From: Gammaproteobacteria bacterium
GTDB taxonomy: Bacteria; Pseudomonadota; Gammaproteobacteria; Coxiellales; Coxiellaceae
Reading direction: 5' to 3'
Length of the DNA: 39,797 nucleotides
Assembly (NCBI GenBank): GCA_026399315.1
Contig: JAPLRF010000031.1
Location: 1 to 39,797, forward strand
The notes beneath the pieces are model-generated. The model did no database searches and was not told the origin of the DNA. It was given only the letters and a program-made list of their open reading frames with translations. Below, piece after piece: positions 8,673 through 18,017 of the stretch; positions within the stretch are counted from its first letter, which is position 1, and every line of letters begins with the position of its first letter. The translations under genes and the position numbers were made by a program.

Positions 8673-9647
8673 TTACATTTTCTTTCTAAACCGCACCACA
8701 CATTTTCGCCATTCTAAATTAGGTAATAATCCCGTGCCTGAAGAATACACGCCAGGTTCTTTTATCGATTTCGTAACAGCGGCACAGCCCGTCAATACAA
8801 CGTTAGGGCAAACTGTTAAATGCCCGGCAATATTGACAGCGCCAGCAATAACGCAATGATGGCCGACTGTCGTGCTGCCTGCGATGGCAGAACATCCTGC
8901 AATCACGGTGTGCGCGCCGACAATAACATTATGAGAAATTTGCACGAAATTATCGATTTTCACGCCATTTTCAATAATAGTATTATTCAATGCGCCGCGA
9001 TCAACACAGCTATTTGCACCAATTTCAACATCATCTGAAATAGTAACGGAACCCAGTTGCGGAATCTTCTCCCAACTGTCTTTATTTTGAGCCAAACCAA
9101 ATCCATCTGCACCAATAACAGCACCGCTGTGTAAAATGACGCGATCTCCAAGAACGACTTCATGATAAAGTGTTACGCGACTGTAAATAAGACAATCAGA
9201 ACCGATAGTCACGTCATCAGAAATAATAACGCCTGAATAAAGTATTGTATTTTTCCCTATCACGACATTATCGCCAATCACACAGTAGGCGCCAATCGAA
9301 GCGGACGGATCAATTAACGCTGTGGATGCAATGACAGCTGTTGAATGAATGCCTGATAAAGGTTTTTTTTGCGTATTAAATAATTGTGCAATGCGTGCAA
9401 AAGCCAGCTCTGCATTGTCTACCACTAGCAGTGTTGCTGTAGATTCTTGTACATTGGCTTGGGTTAATATCACCGCAGAAGCCGCTGTTTCAGATAAATA
9501 GCGCTGATGGAGTTTGTCTTTCAAAAAAGTTAGTTCGCCATTTTTTGCGCGATCGATTGGGGCAAGCTGGGTGATCACCGCTTTATCATCACCGATTATT
9601 TTTGCGGAAATATGCTTTGCTAAATCGAGGATAGAAAAGGATGGCAT
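8673..9647 (-). CDS. lpxD: UDP-3-O-(3-hydroxyacyl)glucosamine N-acyltransferase
   Basis: The third lipid A step: N-acylates UDP-3-O-acylglucosamine using 3-hydroxyacyl-ACP. The 324 residues comprise an N-terminal uridine-binding domain (1-100), a hexapeptide-repeat beta-helix (about 105-300) and a short C-terminal helix ending GLLPNLEWRKCVVRF, as in the family. The catalytic His is in QISHNVIVGAH. It follows skp by 140 bp and precedes fabZ by 110 bp. Both gaps carry the same short repeat, so lpxD is bracketed by direct repeats. Confidence 0.96.
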   Translation of the reverse strand: MPSFSILDLAKHISAKIIGDDKAVITQLAPIDRAKNGELTFLKDKLHQRYLSETAASAVILTQANVQESTATLLVVDNAELAFARIAQLFNTQKKPLSGIHSTAVIASTALIDPSASIGAYCVIGDNVVIGKNTILYSGVIISDDVTIGSDCLIYSRVTLYHEVVLGDRVILHSGAVIGADGFGLAQNKDSWEKIPQLGSVTISDDVEIGANSCVDRGALNNTIIENGVKIDNFVQISHNVIVGAHTVIAGCSAIAGSTTVGHHCVIAGAVNIAGHLTVCPNVVLTGCAAVTKSIKEPGVYSSGTGLLPNLEWRKCVVRFRKKM

Positions 9648-9672
9648 GGAATCTCTGCATATTGAAAAGTGG

Positions 9673-9771
9673 GTGTGAGCGATGGCGTAAAAAGCGCAGC
9701 ATTATAGTATTACATGGGCACCTACTACGCTGCGCTACGTCCGTGCTTCTGACTCGCGCTTTCGCTCACAC
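9673..9771. repeat. Palindromic insert with direct-repeat copy 2, between skp and lpxD
   Basis: Arms 9673-9682 and 9762-9771 are perfect 10-bp inverted repeats. Inside them, 9718-9753 is the second copy of the repeat also found at 8633-8663. A perfect minus-strand TATAAT is at 9701-9706, but no good -35 is present, so a separate lpxD promoter is only a possibility. Confidence 0.65.
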
Positions 9772-9787
9772 TTACTGTCACTGAAAC

Positions 9788-10279
9788 TTACTTGATATCC
9801 TTTAGGACTGCTGGCGTAATATCAGTATTGGTTTTTGTATATAACACATCATTGCTTGGAACCACTAAATCCAATTTTTGTTTTTCAGCAACTACTTTTA
9901 CCGCTGCTTTTACGCTGTTCATAAAATCATTTAAGCTTTTATTTTGTGCGTTGAAAACATCTTGTTGGAATTTAGTTTGTGCTGCACGGAAAGCAGTTTC
10001 TTGAGCGGTGATGCTGGCTTCTAAAGTAGCCATGTCTTTTTGATTCATCACAGCTTTGTTTTTTTGATATTTTGCAATATCAGCTTGTAAACTTTGGCCC
10101 ATTTTTTCCAGTTTGTTTTTTTGTGGCTCAAATTGTTTACTTAACTCTGCTTTAATTGATTTTACTTTTGGCGATGTGCTGAAAATAGTTTTCATATCAA
10201 CAACGCCCACACCATCAGCAAACGCACCCATTGACCAAGCTGCAATAAACGCCGACATTACTAACACTAATTTTTTCAT
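9788..10279 (-). CDS. skp: Periplasmic OmpH/Skp-family chaperone
   Basis: Holds unfolded outer-membrane proteins on the way to the BAM complex. The 163 residues start with a signal peptide (KKLVLVMSAFIAAWSMGAFA, cut near residue 21). GVVDMKTIFSTSPKVK and a long charged helical hairpin, the Skp tentacle, follow. It lies 29 bp after bamA, the conserved order. OmpH-family function is assigned by motif and context; sequence conservation in this family is low. Confidence 0.92.
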   Translation of the reverse strand: MKKLVLVMSAFIAAWSMGAFADGVGVVDMKTIFSTSPKVKSIKAELSKQFEPQKNKLEKMGQSLQADIAKYQKNKAVMNQKDMATLEASITAQETAFRAAQTKFQQDVFNAQNKSLNDFMNSVKAAVKVVAEKQKLDLVVPSNDVLYTKTNTDITPAVLKDIK

Positions 10280-10308
10280 TACTTTCTCCTTGATTAACTT
10301 TAAAAATT

Positions 10309-12639
10309 TTATATTGCCGCACCAAATGAAAATCCAAACGGTGATAACTGATCGCCCGGTTTCTTATTGAGAGGGAAACCAATACTAAAATCAAGCGGCG
10401 CACCCAACGGCGACCACCATGATACCATGATACCCGTTGTCACACGCAAGTTTTGTATTTCAATTGATTCATAACCAATACTTGACGTTTGATTTGTTTG
10501 AAAAATATTACCTGCATCCACAAAAAGAGATGTTCTCACTTTATGACTAATGAAATCAGGCAAAATAAAATTCATTTGACCCAACGTTTCTACGTTACCC
10601 CCTAATGCCTGCGATGTATTAGCGGGGTTTTTAGGGCCTAACGTATTCGCTGTATAACCCGGCAAGGTTTGAATACCACCGGCATAGTAATTATTGAAGA
10701 ACGGCAACTGATTTGTATTGGCAAAACCATTACCGTAATCTAACACGAGACGGGGACTGAGAATAAAACCCCATGCCAATGGATAATACAAACGACCATC
10801 ATAGCCCGCTTGATAATACCCTAAACTGGATGAATAAGCGGGCAACCCCAATGTGCCACTAAGTGATTGTTGATCGCCTTTTGTTGCAAAAATAGCGCGA
10901 TTTAAGGTGCTATGTGAAATACCCGACGTTAATTTCAATTGATTATAAGGCGAAGGATTGTTACTTAAAAACTGTGTTACCGAAGGCGAAACCAAAGAAG
11001 GATTCACATTGCTAATATCGATATGATCGTACCCACCGCCCAACATTAACTGATCGTACTCACTCATTGGAATACCATAGTTCATGCTCGTACCGTAATC
11101 ATCCATTGTGTACGGCTCTAAATTAACATTTGCTGGCGTGGTGTGATTGTAATAAACACTGTAGCCACGGCTAATACCGCTTGGCGTATAAAAAGGATTA
11201 TTATATGACAAAGAATAAGATGAGGTATATTCACTGCGCTGAAATCCAATCGATACGAATTTTCCCGACCCCATAAAATCAGGATCAGAAATGTTAGCGC
11301 CGTATAAGAAACCATCGACATCGGAATAACCCGCTTGTACAGAAGCACGACCCGCACTCACTTCATTCACATGGTAATTTAAATCAACCTGATTGGGTTT
11401 ATTGGGTACTGGCTTTGTTGTCACTTCAATGTGATTAAAATAACTTAAATTGGCAATATTCCGTTTTGATTCTTTTACTTCTTTTAATGAATAGGGTGCC
11501 GCTTCCATCTGACGTAATTGAGTACGGACAACAATACCTGTTGTGCGTGTGTTACCAATAATATGAATATTGCGAACGTAAATACGCGCACCACTTTCAA
11601 TGTTATAAACCAAAAAAACTTCATGTGTAGTGTGATTTAAATTAGGGACTGGGTTAATCGTAGGGAAAGCATAACCATGATCCGCTAAATAATCGCCGAT
11701 TTGTTTGTTTAAACTTACAATTTCTAACTTGGAAAATACCGCGCCTGTTTTAATTTGCGATAAAATAGACATAACGCGCGGCTTTAGCGCTTCCGGCAAT
11801 TTTATAGCCGCTAATTGATAACCGCTAACGTGGTAAACAGGCCCTTCGGATACGCTAATATTAATATCAACGCCTTTGCTGTTCGGTAATTTTTTGACAT
11901 CCTGAGAAACAATATGAAATTCTAAATAACCATGATTAAAATAAAATTCTTGCAAGCTTTGAATATCTTCATTTAAACGCATGCTGGAATAGCGGTCATT
12001 ATGATTAAACCAAGTAAAAATACTGGGAGTTGTTAATTTAAATTGATCTAATAATTCATGTTCTGAAAACGCGTTATTGCCCGAAATATGGATTTCACGA
12101 ACAATAGAAGCTTTGCCTTCTTGAATAACGATATGAATCGCCACGCGATTACGGGACAACTGTTTCACTGTGGGTGTAACAGCGGCACCAGCATGCCCTA
12201 ACATCGCATACTGTTGTTGCAAACCAAGCACAATCGAATGCAAATCGGATGGATCAAATGTATCGCCGACCACAATATTTAACTTTCTTAAAACAGGTTT
12301 TAGTTGTTTGGCCTTAATTGATTTGTTTCCCGTAATTGTAATCGAATCAATTGTTGGGCGCTCAACAACGTGAATAACCAAAGTACTATCTTGACGCTGT
12401 AATTGTACGTCACTGAAAAAACCAGTATGAAACAGGTCAGCAATAATTTGATTGCCTTCTGCTTCCGTATACATTTGCCCTACGTGCAATGGTAATGCGG
12501 TCATGACAACGCTATTACTAACGCGTTGCAATCCTTGTACTTGAATATGACGAACAACAAAGGAAGCATCAGCAAAAATTGAAGTTGAGATGAACAATAA
12601 AACGGCCGTTAGCGTGCCAATACGTTTATGACGAGACAT
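10309..12639 (-). CDS. bamA: Outer membrane assembly factor BamA
   Basis: The essential Omp85 protein that inserts beta-barrels into the outer membrane. The 776-residue precursor has a signal peptide (about 1-25), five POTRA domains (about 26-425) and a 16-strand barrel (about 430-776). Two oddities are visible. The loop-6 motif, VRGF in E. coli with its highly conserved Arg661, reads LPGY here (residues 659-662), so Pro replaces Arg. The C-terminus is GFSFGAAI, ending in Ile rather than the usual aromatic residue. The frame is intact on both sides of these positions. It follows dxr by 24 bp; rseP, normally between them, is absent. Confidence 0.96.
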   Translation of the reverse strand: MSRHKRIGTLTAVLLFISTSIFADASFVVRHIQVQGLQRVSNSVVMTALPLHVGQMYTEAEGNQIIADLFHTGFFSDVQLQRQDSTLVIHVVERPTIDSITITGNKSIKAKQLKPVLRKLNIVVGDTFDPSDLHSIVLGLQQQYAMLGHAGAAVTPTVKQLSRNRVAIHIVIQEGKASIVREIHISGNNAFSEHELLDQFKLTTPSIFTWFNHNDRYSSMRLNEDIQSLQEFYFNHGYLEFHIVSQDVKKLPNSKGVDINISVSEGPVYHVSGYQLAAIKLPEALKPRVMSILSQIKTGAVFSKLEIVSLNKQIGDYLADHGYAFPTINPVPNLNHTTHEVFLVYNIESGARIYVRNIHIIGNTRTTGIVVRTQLRQMEAAPYSLKEVKESKRNIANLSYFNHIEVTTKPVPNKPNQVDLNYHVNEVSAGRASVQAGYSDVDGFLYGANISDPDFMGSGKFVSIGFQRSEYTSSYSLSYNNPFYTPSGISRGYSVYYNHTTPANVNLEPYTMDDYGTSMNYGIPMSEYDQLMLGGGYDHIDISNVNPSLVSPSVTQFLSNNPSPYNQLKLTSGISHSTLNRAIFATKGDQQSLSGTLGLPAYSSSLGYYQAGYDGRLYYPLAWGFILSPRLVLDYGNGFANTNQLPFFNNYYAGGIQTLPGYTANTLGPKNPANTSQALGGNVETLGQMNFILPDFISHKVRTSLFVDAGNIFQTNQTSSIGYESIEIQNLRVTTGIMVSWWSPLGAPLDFSIGFPLNKKPGDQLSPFGFSFGAAI

Positions 12640-12663
12640 TGAAAAGTATCCTTCGAATCTACT

Positions 12664-13863
12664 TTATTTGATTGGCAGTGAGTATACCGATTCTTTTATG
12701 ATTTGCGTAGTAAATTCGCGCGCTTCTCGATCCGCGCTGAGGATTGCATTTAAATCACTTGCATCAACAATATCAGCTTGTTGCATTACTGCATCAATCA
12801 GTGTTGAAATTTGATCAAATCGAATTTGATGGTTGCAAAATGCTTCAACAGCAATCTCGTTTGCTGCGTTGAGAATGGCGGTTGCTGTTCCCCCCGCTTT
12901 TAATGCCTGGTACGCCAAACGCACACAAGGAAAGCGATCCAACGAAACAGGCTCAAAATCAAGCCGCCCAATCGCTGCCAAATCTAATTTTTTTGCTCCT
13001 GAAACAATACGGTCCGGCCAAGCTAGCGCATGCGTAATCGGGATACGCATATCAGGGCAACCCATTTGCGCTAAGAAAGAAGCGTCATCAAATGTAACCA
13101 GAGAATGGACAATACTTTGTGGATGAATAAGCACTTGAATATTTTCAATCGGTAGCCCAAACAACCAAAATGCCTCAATCACTTCCAATCCTTTATTCAT
13201 CATCGTAGCGGAATCAATAGACACTTTGGGACCCATTTGCCAATTAGGGTGCGCAATCGCTTGCATGGGTGTCATGTTTTTTAATTCCTGAATCGGCGTT
13301 GTTCGAAATGGGCCGCCTGAAGCAGTGAGAATAAGTGATTGCACGCCGGCTAATTTTTTCCCGGGCAAAAAATTGTCAGGCAGGCATTGGAATATCGCGT
13401 TGTGTTCGCTATCAATGGGCAATAATGTTGCGCCATGGTCACGCACCATCTGCATAAATAGATTCGCCCCCATCACCAATGATTCTTTATTGGCCAACAA
13501 AATACGTTTGCCCGCCTTTACAGCAGCTAAAGTCGGCAACAATCCCACGCTGCCCACAATCGCTGCAACAACTGTATCGGAAGCACTGTCGCCCGCCAAT
13601 TGTGCTATCGCATCAATTCCAAACAATACGTCTGTCTTTATTTTTTCTTCACGTAACTTTTCTTTTAATTGGAGTGCCAGTTTTTCATCTTTTAGTACAG
13701 CAAAACGTGGCTTAAATTGCACGCATTGCCGAAACAACAATGCAATATTTTTATGTGCTGTTAATGCTTCAACCCGAAATCGATCGGGATGGCGCGCGAT
13801 AATATCTAAGGTGCTTTGGCCAATTGAACCGGTTGAGCCTAAAATGGTAATTGAATGCATCAT
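12664..13863 (-). CDS. dxr: 1-deoxy-D-xylulose 5-phosphate reductoisomerase
   Basis: Makes 2-C-methylerythritol 4-phosphate with NADPH in the non-mevalonate isoprenoid pathway. The 399 residues show the NADPH-binding LGSTGSIGQSTLDI at 8-21, the LANKESLVMG region, the metal/substrate motif DSEHNAIFQCL, SASGGPF-like TASGGPFR, and KVSIDSATMMNKGLEVIEA. The start has tandem ATGs; either is possible. It directly abuts cdsA (no intergenic base), implying translational coupling. Confidence 0.97.
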   Translation of the reverse strand: MMHSITILGSTGSIGQSTLDIIARHPDRFRVEALTAHKNIALLFRQCVQFKPRFAVLKDEKLALQLKEKLREEKIKTDVLFGIDAIAQLAGDSASDTVVAAIVGSVGLLPTLAAVKAGKRILLANKESLVMGANLFMQMVRDHGATLLPIDSEHNAIFQCLPDNFLPGKKLAGVQSLILTASGGPFRTTPIQELKNMTPMQAIAHPNWQMGPKVSIDSATMMNKGLEVIEAFWLFGLPIENIQVLIHPQSIVHSLVTFDDASFLAQMGCPDMRIPITHALAWPDRIVSGAKKLDLAAIGRLDFEPVSLDRFPCVRLAYQALKAGGTATAILNAANEIAVEAFCNHQIRFDQISTLIDAVMQQADIVDASDLNAILSADREAREFTTQIIKESVYSLPIK

Positions 13864-14670
13864 TTATAATCCAAAAAAAAGCGCGAAAAATACAAAAAAA
13901 ACAGTGGCCGCAGCAACGCTGTCCATGCGGTCTAACATACCGCCATGCCCCGGAAAAAATTTGCCGGAATCTTTGATGCCCGAGATTCTTTTCAATAAAC
14001 TGACCCCCAAATCACCCACAACGGAGAATAAAGCCGTAAAGACAGACAAAATCAATAAATATAAATAATGTTGCCACGTCAAGGCTAAAAATAATCCGCC
14101 GATAGCCGCAATTAACACGGAAAATAAAATACCGCCGACAAAGCCTTCGCGTGTTTTTTTAGGGCTCACGCGAGAACACAATGTGTTTTTTCCTAAAAAA
14201 TTACCCGCAAAATAAGCACCAATATCCGCACCGAAAATAATGAATAACGTGAGTATTAACCAACCCGGTCCAAAATTCGGAAAGCTTTTTAACGTGCTAA
14301 TACTCACCCACGTGGCGACCAACACAACAACACCTGACAGCAAGCGCACTGCTGAAAATTGAAAGCCAGCACCTGATCCATTGTATTGATAATTGATAAT
14401 GGCAACCAGCATCCAAAGCCAAATTAACATAGCAAGAAATAGCAAGAACATAGGTGAAAAAAGTATGGGAAGCCACAAACTCATTAAGACACACGCCACA
14501 TAAATCAAACGGGATTTGTTATCGGTGATGCCCCCTAATAAAGACCATTCCCAGGCGCCAACCATAATCATCGCGCCAAGCAAAACGGAAAACGAAACAG
14601 GCGGCAAGAAAATAATGGCTGCTAAAGCTAAGGGCAATAAAATAAGGGCGGTGATGATTCTGGTTTTCAA
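13864..14670 (-). CDS. cdsA: Phosphatidate cytidylyltransferase
   Basis: Makes CDP-diacylglycerol, the precursor of all phospholipids, at the inner membrane. The 268 residues hold about seven to eight membrane segments. The C-terminal signature is present: SVVGDLGVSLLKRISGIKDSGKFFPGHGGMLDRMDS. The start codon appears to be TTG (14668-14670), in a TTGA overlap with the stop of the upstream YihY gene, with GGGG 7 nt upstream. The N-terminus KTRIITALILLPLAL is typical of the family, supporting that choice. uppS, usually just upstream, is not here. Confidence 0.96.
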   Translation of the reverse strand: MKTRIITALILLPLALAAIIFLPPVSFSVLLGAMIMVGAWEWSLLGGITDNKSRLIYVACVLMSLWLPILFSPMFLLFLAMLIWLWMLVAIINYQYNGSGAGFQFSAVRLLSGVVVLVATWVSISTLKSFPNFGPGWLILTLFIIFGADIGAYFAGNFLGKNTLCSRVSPKKTREGFVGGILFSVLIAAIGGLFLALTWQHYLYLLILSVFTALFSVVGDLGVSLLKRISGIKDSGKFFPGHGGMLDRMDSVAAATVFFVFFALFFGL

Positions 14671-15491
14671 AGTAGTTCCCCTTTATAAAGTTGACGCGAC
14701 TGCAGCATATTGCAAATTAATGCGCCCAAAATAACAATAAGCCAGCTCATATACATCCAGATAAAAAAAATAGGGATCGTTGCAAGCGCGCCATACACTA
14801 ATTGATAGGTTGAAAAATAATGAAGATATTCAGCAAACCCCCATTTCGCCATTTCAAATAGCAGCGTCGTAATCAATCCCGCCATCAAAGCGTAACGGAA
14901 ATATACCCGACAACTTGGCATAATCCAATGAAATAAACTAAACGCTACCCACTCTATCAAAAATGGCGTGACCGACATAAAGGGTTTCTGCACAACATCA
15001 ACTTCTACAAGGTGCGACAATAAAAACAAGGATGAAATTGTCGAGCCCGCCAGTAACAACAACGCTAAGATAAGTGGTGCAATAAATATCAACACCAGGT
15101 ATAAAAAAAATGAAATCGCCCAATGGCGATGTGTTTTTATATGCCACACGCCATTCACCGTATCAATAATATTGAAAATCAACAGTGCAGCAATAAAAAT
15201 CAAAGCAAGCACATTCATCCAAGATAAAATATGAGCATGCAATAAAAAATCTTGCATATATTGTGAAATGACTGCCGCAGAACTCGCAACAAAATGCGTT
15301 ACAATAAATTGCTCTATTTGCACACCAGAATGATTCAACAAGGGGAAAAAAGATAATAAATAAAATGTAAAAATCATCAAGGGAACGATGGATAGCAATG
15401 TCGTTAATGTTAACGATGCTGCGCGCATTGGACACTGATCCGAGAAAAAACGAACAGCGAGGGTTTTCAAAAACAACCAAGGTTTTTGCAT
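14667..15491 (-). CDS. YihY/virulence-factor BrkB-family inner membrane protein
   Basis: A 274-residue polytopic membrane protein with about six hydrophobic segments. It has the family features RAASLTLTTLLSIVPLM near residues 23-39 and RYALMAGLITTLLFE in the C-terminal half. The family was once called RNase BN, which is now considered wrong; its function is unsettled. The start at 15491 has AAGGGA 6 nt upstream; an extra 15-codon extension to 15536 lacks such support. Its stop overlaps the TTG start of cdsA, so it heads the envelope cluster. It diverges from wrbA. Confidence 0.85.
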   Translation of the reverse strand: MQKPWLFLKTLAVRFFSDQCPMRAASLTLTTLLSIVPLMIFTFYLLSFFPLLNHSGVQIEQFIVTHFVASSAAVISQYMQDFLLHAHILSWMNVLALIFIAALLIFNIIDTVNGVWHIKTHRHWAISFFLYLVLIFIAPLILALLLLAGSTISSLFLLSHLVEVDVVQKPFMSVTPFLIEWVAFSLFHWIMPSCRVYFRYALMAGLITTLLFEMAKWGFAEYLHYFSTYQLVYGALATIPIFFIWMYMSWLIVILGALICNMLQSRQLYKGELL

Positions 15492-15523
15492 AGCGATTCC
15501 CTTCGTAATATTCAAAAATATGA

Positions 15524-17253
<1,730 letters not shown>

Positions 17254-17341
17254 ATCTCAGATAAAAATCGACAGGAAAAATGCGAGGCGTACAAAGCGTA
17301 CAATCATTTTTAAATATTTTGTATTTTTTTTGATTTTACTC

Positions 17342-17369
17342 TTGTGATCGAAAAAGTTGGTGATATAAT
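17342..17369 (+). promoter_or_regulatory. Predicted fis promoter with extended -10
   Basis: TGATATAAT (17361-17369) is a perfect extended -10. TTGTGA (17342-17347), 16 bp upstream, matches the -35 consensus at 4 of 6 positions. The expected 5' leader to the fis start is about 50 nt. Confidence 0.6.
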
Positions 17370-17425
17370 GATCCACCAGTAGCCAGGATGAGTTTAATTT
17401 TTAATCAACACGAGGAGTCAGAACC

Positions 17426-17722
17426 TTGGACGGAGCAGCGCAAACAATGAATAATACACTTGTTACATTGACATCAGATATGCAAGCAAACGAAGCATTA
17501 AGCTTGCAAGAAAGCGTCAACCAAACCTTACAACAATACATCGCAAAATTGGATGGCCAAACGCCCGCTAATTTATACAACATGGTATTGACTGAAGTTG
17601 AGAAACCACTTATTGAAATGGTTTTGAAGCTGACGAACAATAATCAAAGCAAAGCGGCAATTATTTTAGGTATTAGCCGTGGCACATTACGCAAAAAAAT
17701 GGCCATCTACGATTTGAATTGA
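17426..17722 (+). CDS. fis: Fis-family nucleoid-associated DNA-binding protein
   Basis: A 98-residue small DNA-binding protein, the same length as E. coli Fis. The N-terminal part is variable; the C-terminal helix-turn-helix (about 72-96) contains NNQSKAAIILGISRGTLRKKM, the strongly conserved Fis motif. The start is read as TTG at 17426, with GAGGAG 8 nt upstream. The first ATG, at 17447, has only a distant GGAG. Fis bends DNA and tunes rRNA, recombination and virulence genes. In Legionella, Fis proteins regulate effector genes, so its place beside the Dot/Icm block is notable. A strong hairpin terminator follows. Confidence 0.93.
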   Translation: MDGAAQTMNNTLVTLTSDMQANEALSLQESVNQTLQQYIAKLDGQTPANLYNMVLTEVEKPLIEMVLKLTNNNQSKAAIILGISRGTLRKKMAIYDLN

Positions 17723-17725
17723 TTT

Positions 17726-17755
17726 AAACGCGGCTTAAATGCCGCGTTTGTTTTT
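17726..17755 (+). terminator. Intrinsic terminator of fis, overlapping the acp 3' end
   Basis: AAACGCGGC (17726-17734) pairs perfectly with GCCGCGTTT (17741-17749) and is followed by GTTTTT. The stop codon of the convergent acyl carrier protein gene (17735-17737) lies in the loop, so the hairpin may also serve the opposite strand. Confidence 0.85.
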
Positions 17756-17980
17756 CACTATCGCCTCAAGCAAGTCTGAAATTGTATTGATATTTTCCAA
17801 GCTTTGCTCAGGAAGACGAATCGAAAATGTTTCATTGATTGCCAGCAGCAAATCTAACGCGTCCATCGAATCCAATTTCAATTCTTTTTGCAAATTCGTT
17901 TGCAAATGAATAGACGCCGGATTAATCGCAAAACGCGACACTAAAATATTTTTAACTTGCTCAAATAACTTTTCGTTCAT
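17735..17980 (-). CDS. Acyl carrier protein-like protein
   Basis: An 81-residue four-helix carrier protein. The phosphopantetheine attachment motif is LDSMDALDL with Ser38, where classical AcpP has DSLD. The sequence is less acidic than AcpP and is not in a fab cluster, so it is probably a specialised ACP rather than the housekeeping one. It starts 37 bp after the dotA stop on the same strand and could be co-transcribed with icmV-dotA. What acyl or aminoacyl group it carries is unknown. Confidence 0.85.
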   Translation of the reverse strand: MNEKLFEQVKNILVSRFAINPASIHLQTNLQKELKLDSMDALDLLLAINETFSIRLPEQSLENINTISDLLEAIVKNKRGI

Positions 17981-18017
17981 ATAAAGTCCACGGAAATCAC
18001 ATTACCATATCAGGGTA

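Noticed and set aside
9701..9706. Perfect TATAAT upstream of lpxD as a strong separate promoter
   Set aside because: No acceptable -35 at 15-19 bp and no extended -10; kept only as a remark.
13325..14068. Long plus-strand open frame of 247 codons opposite dxr and cdsA
   Set aside because: It is antisense to two well-supported essential genes and shows no family motif; a frame shadow.
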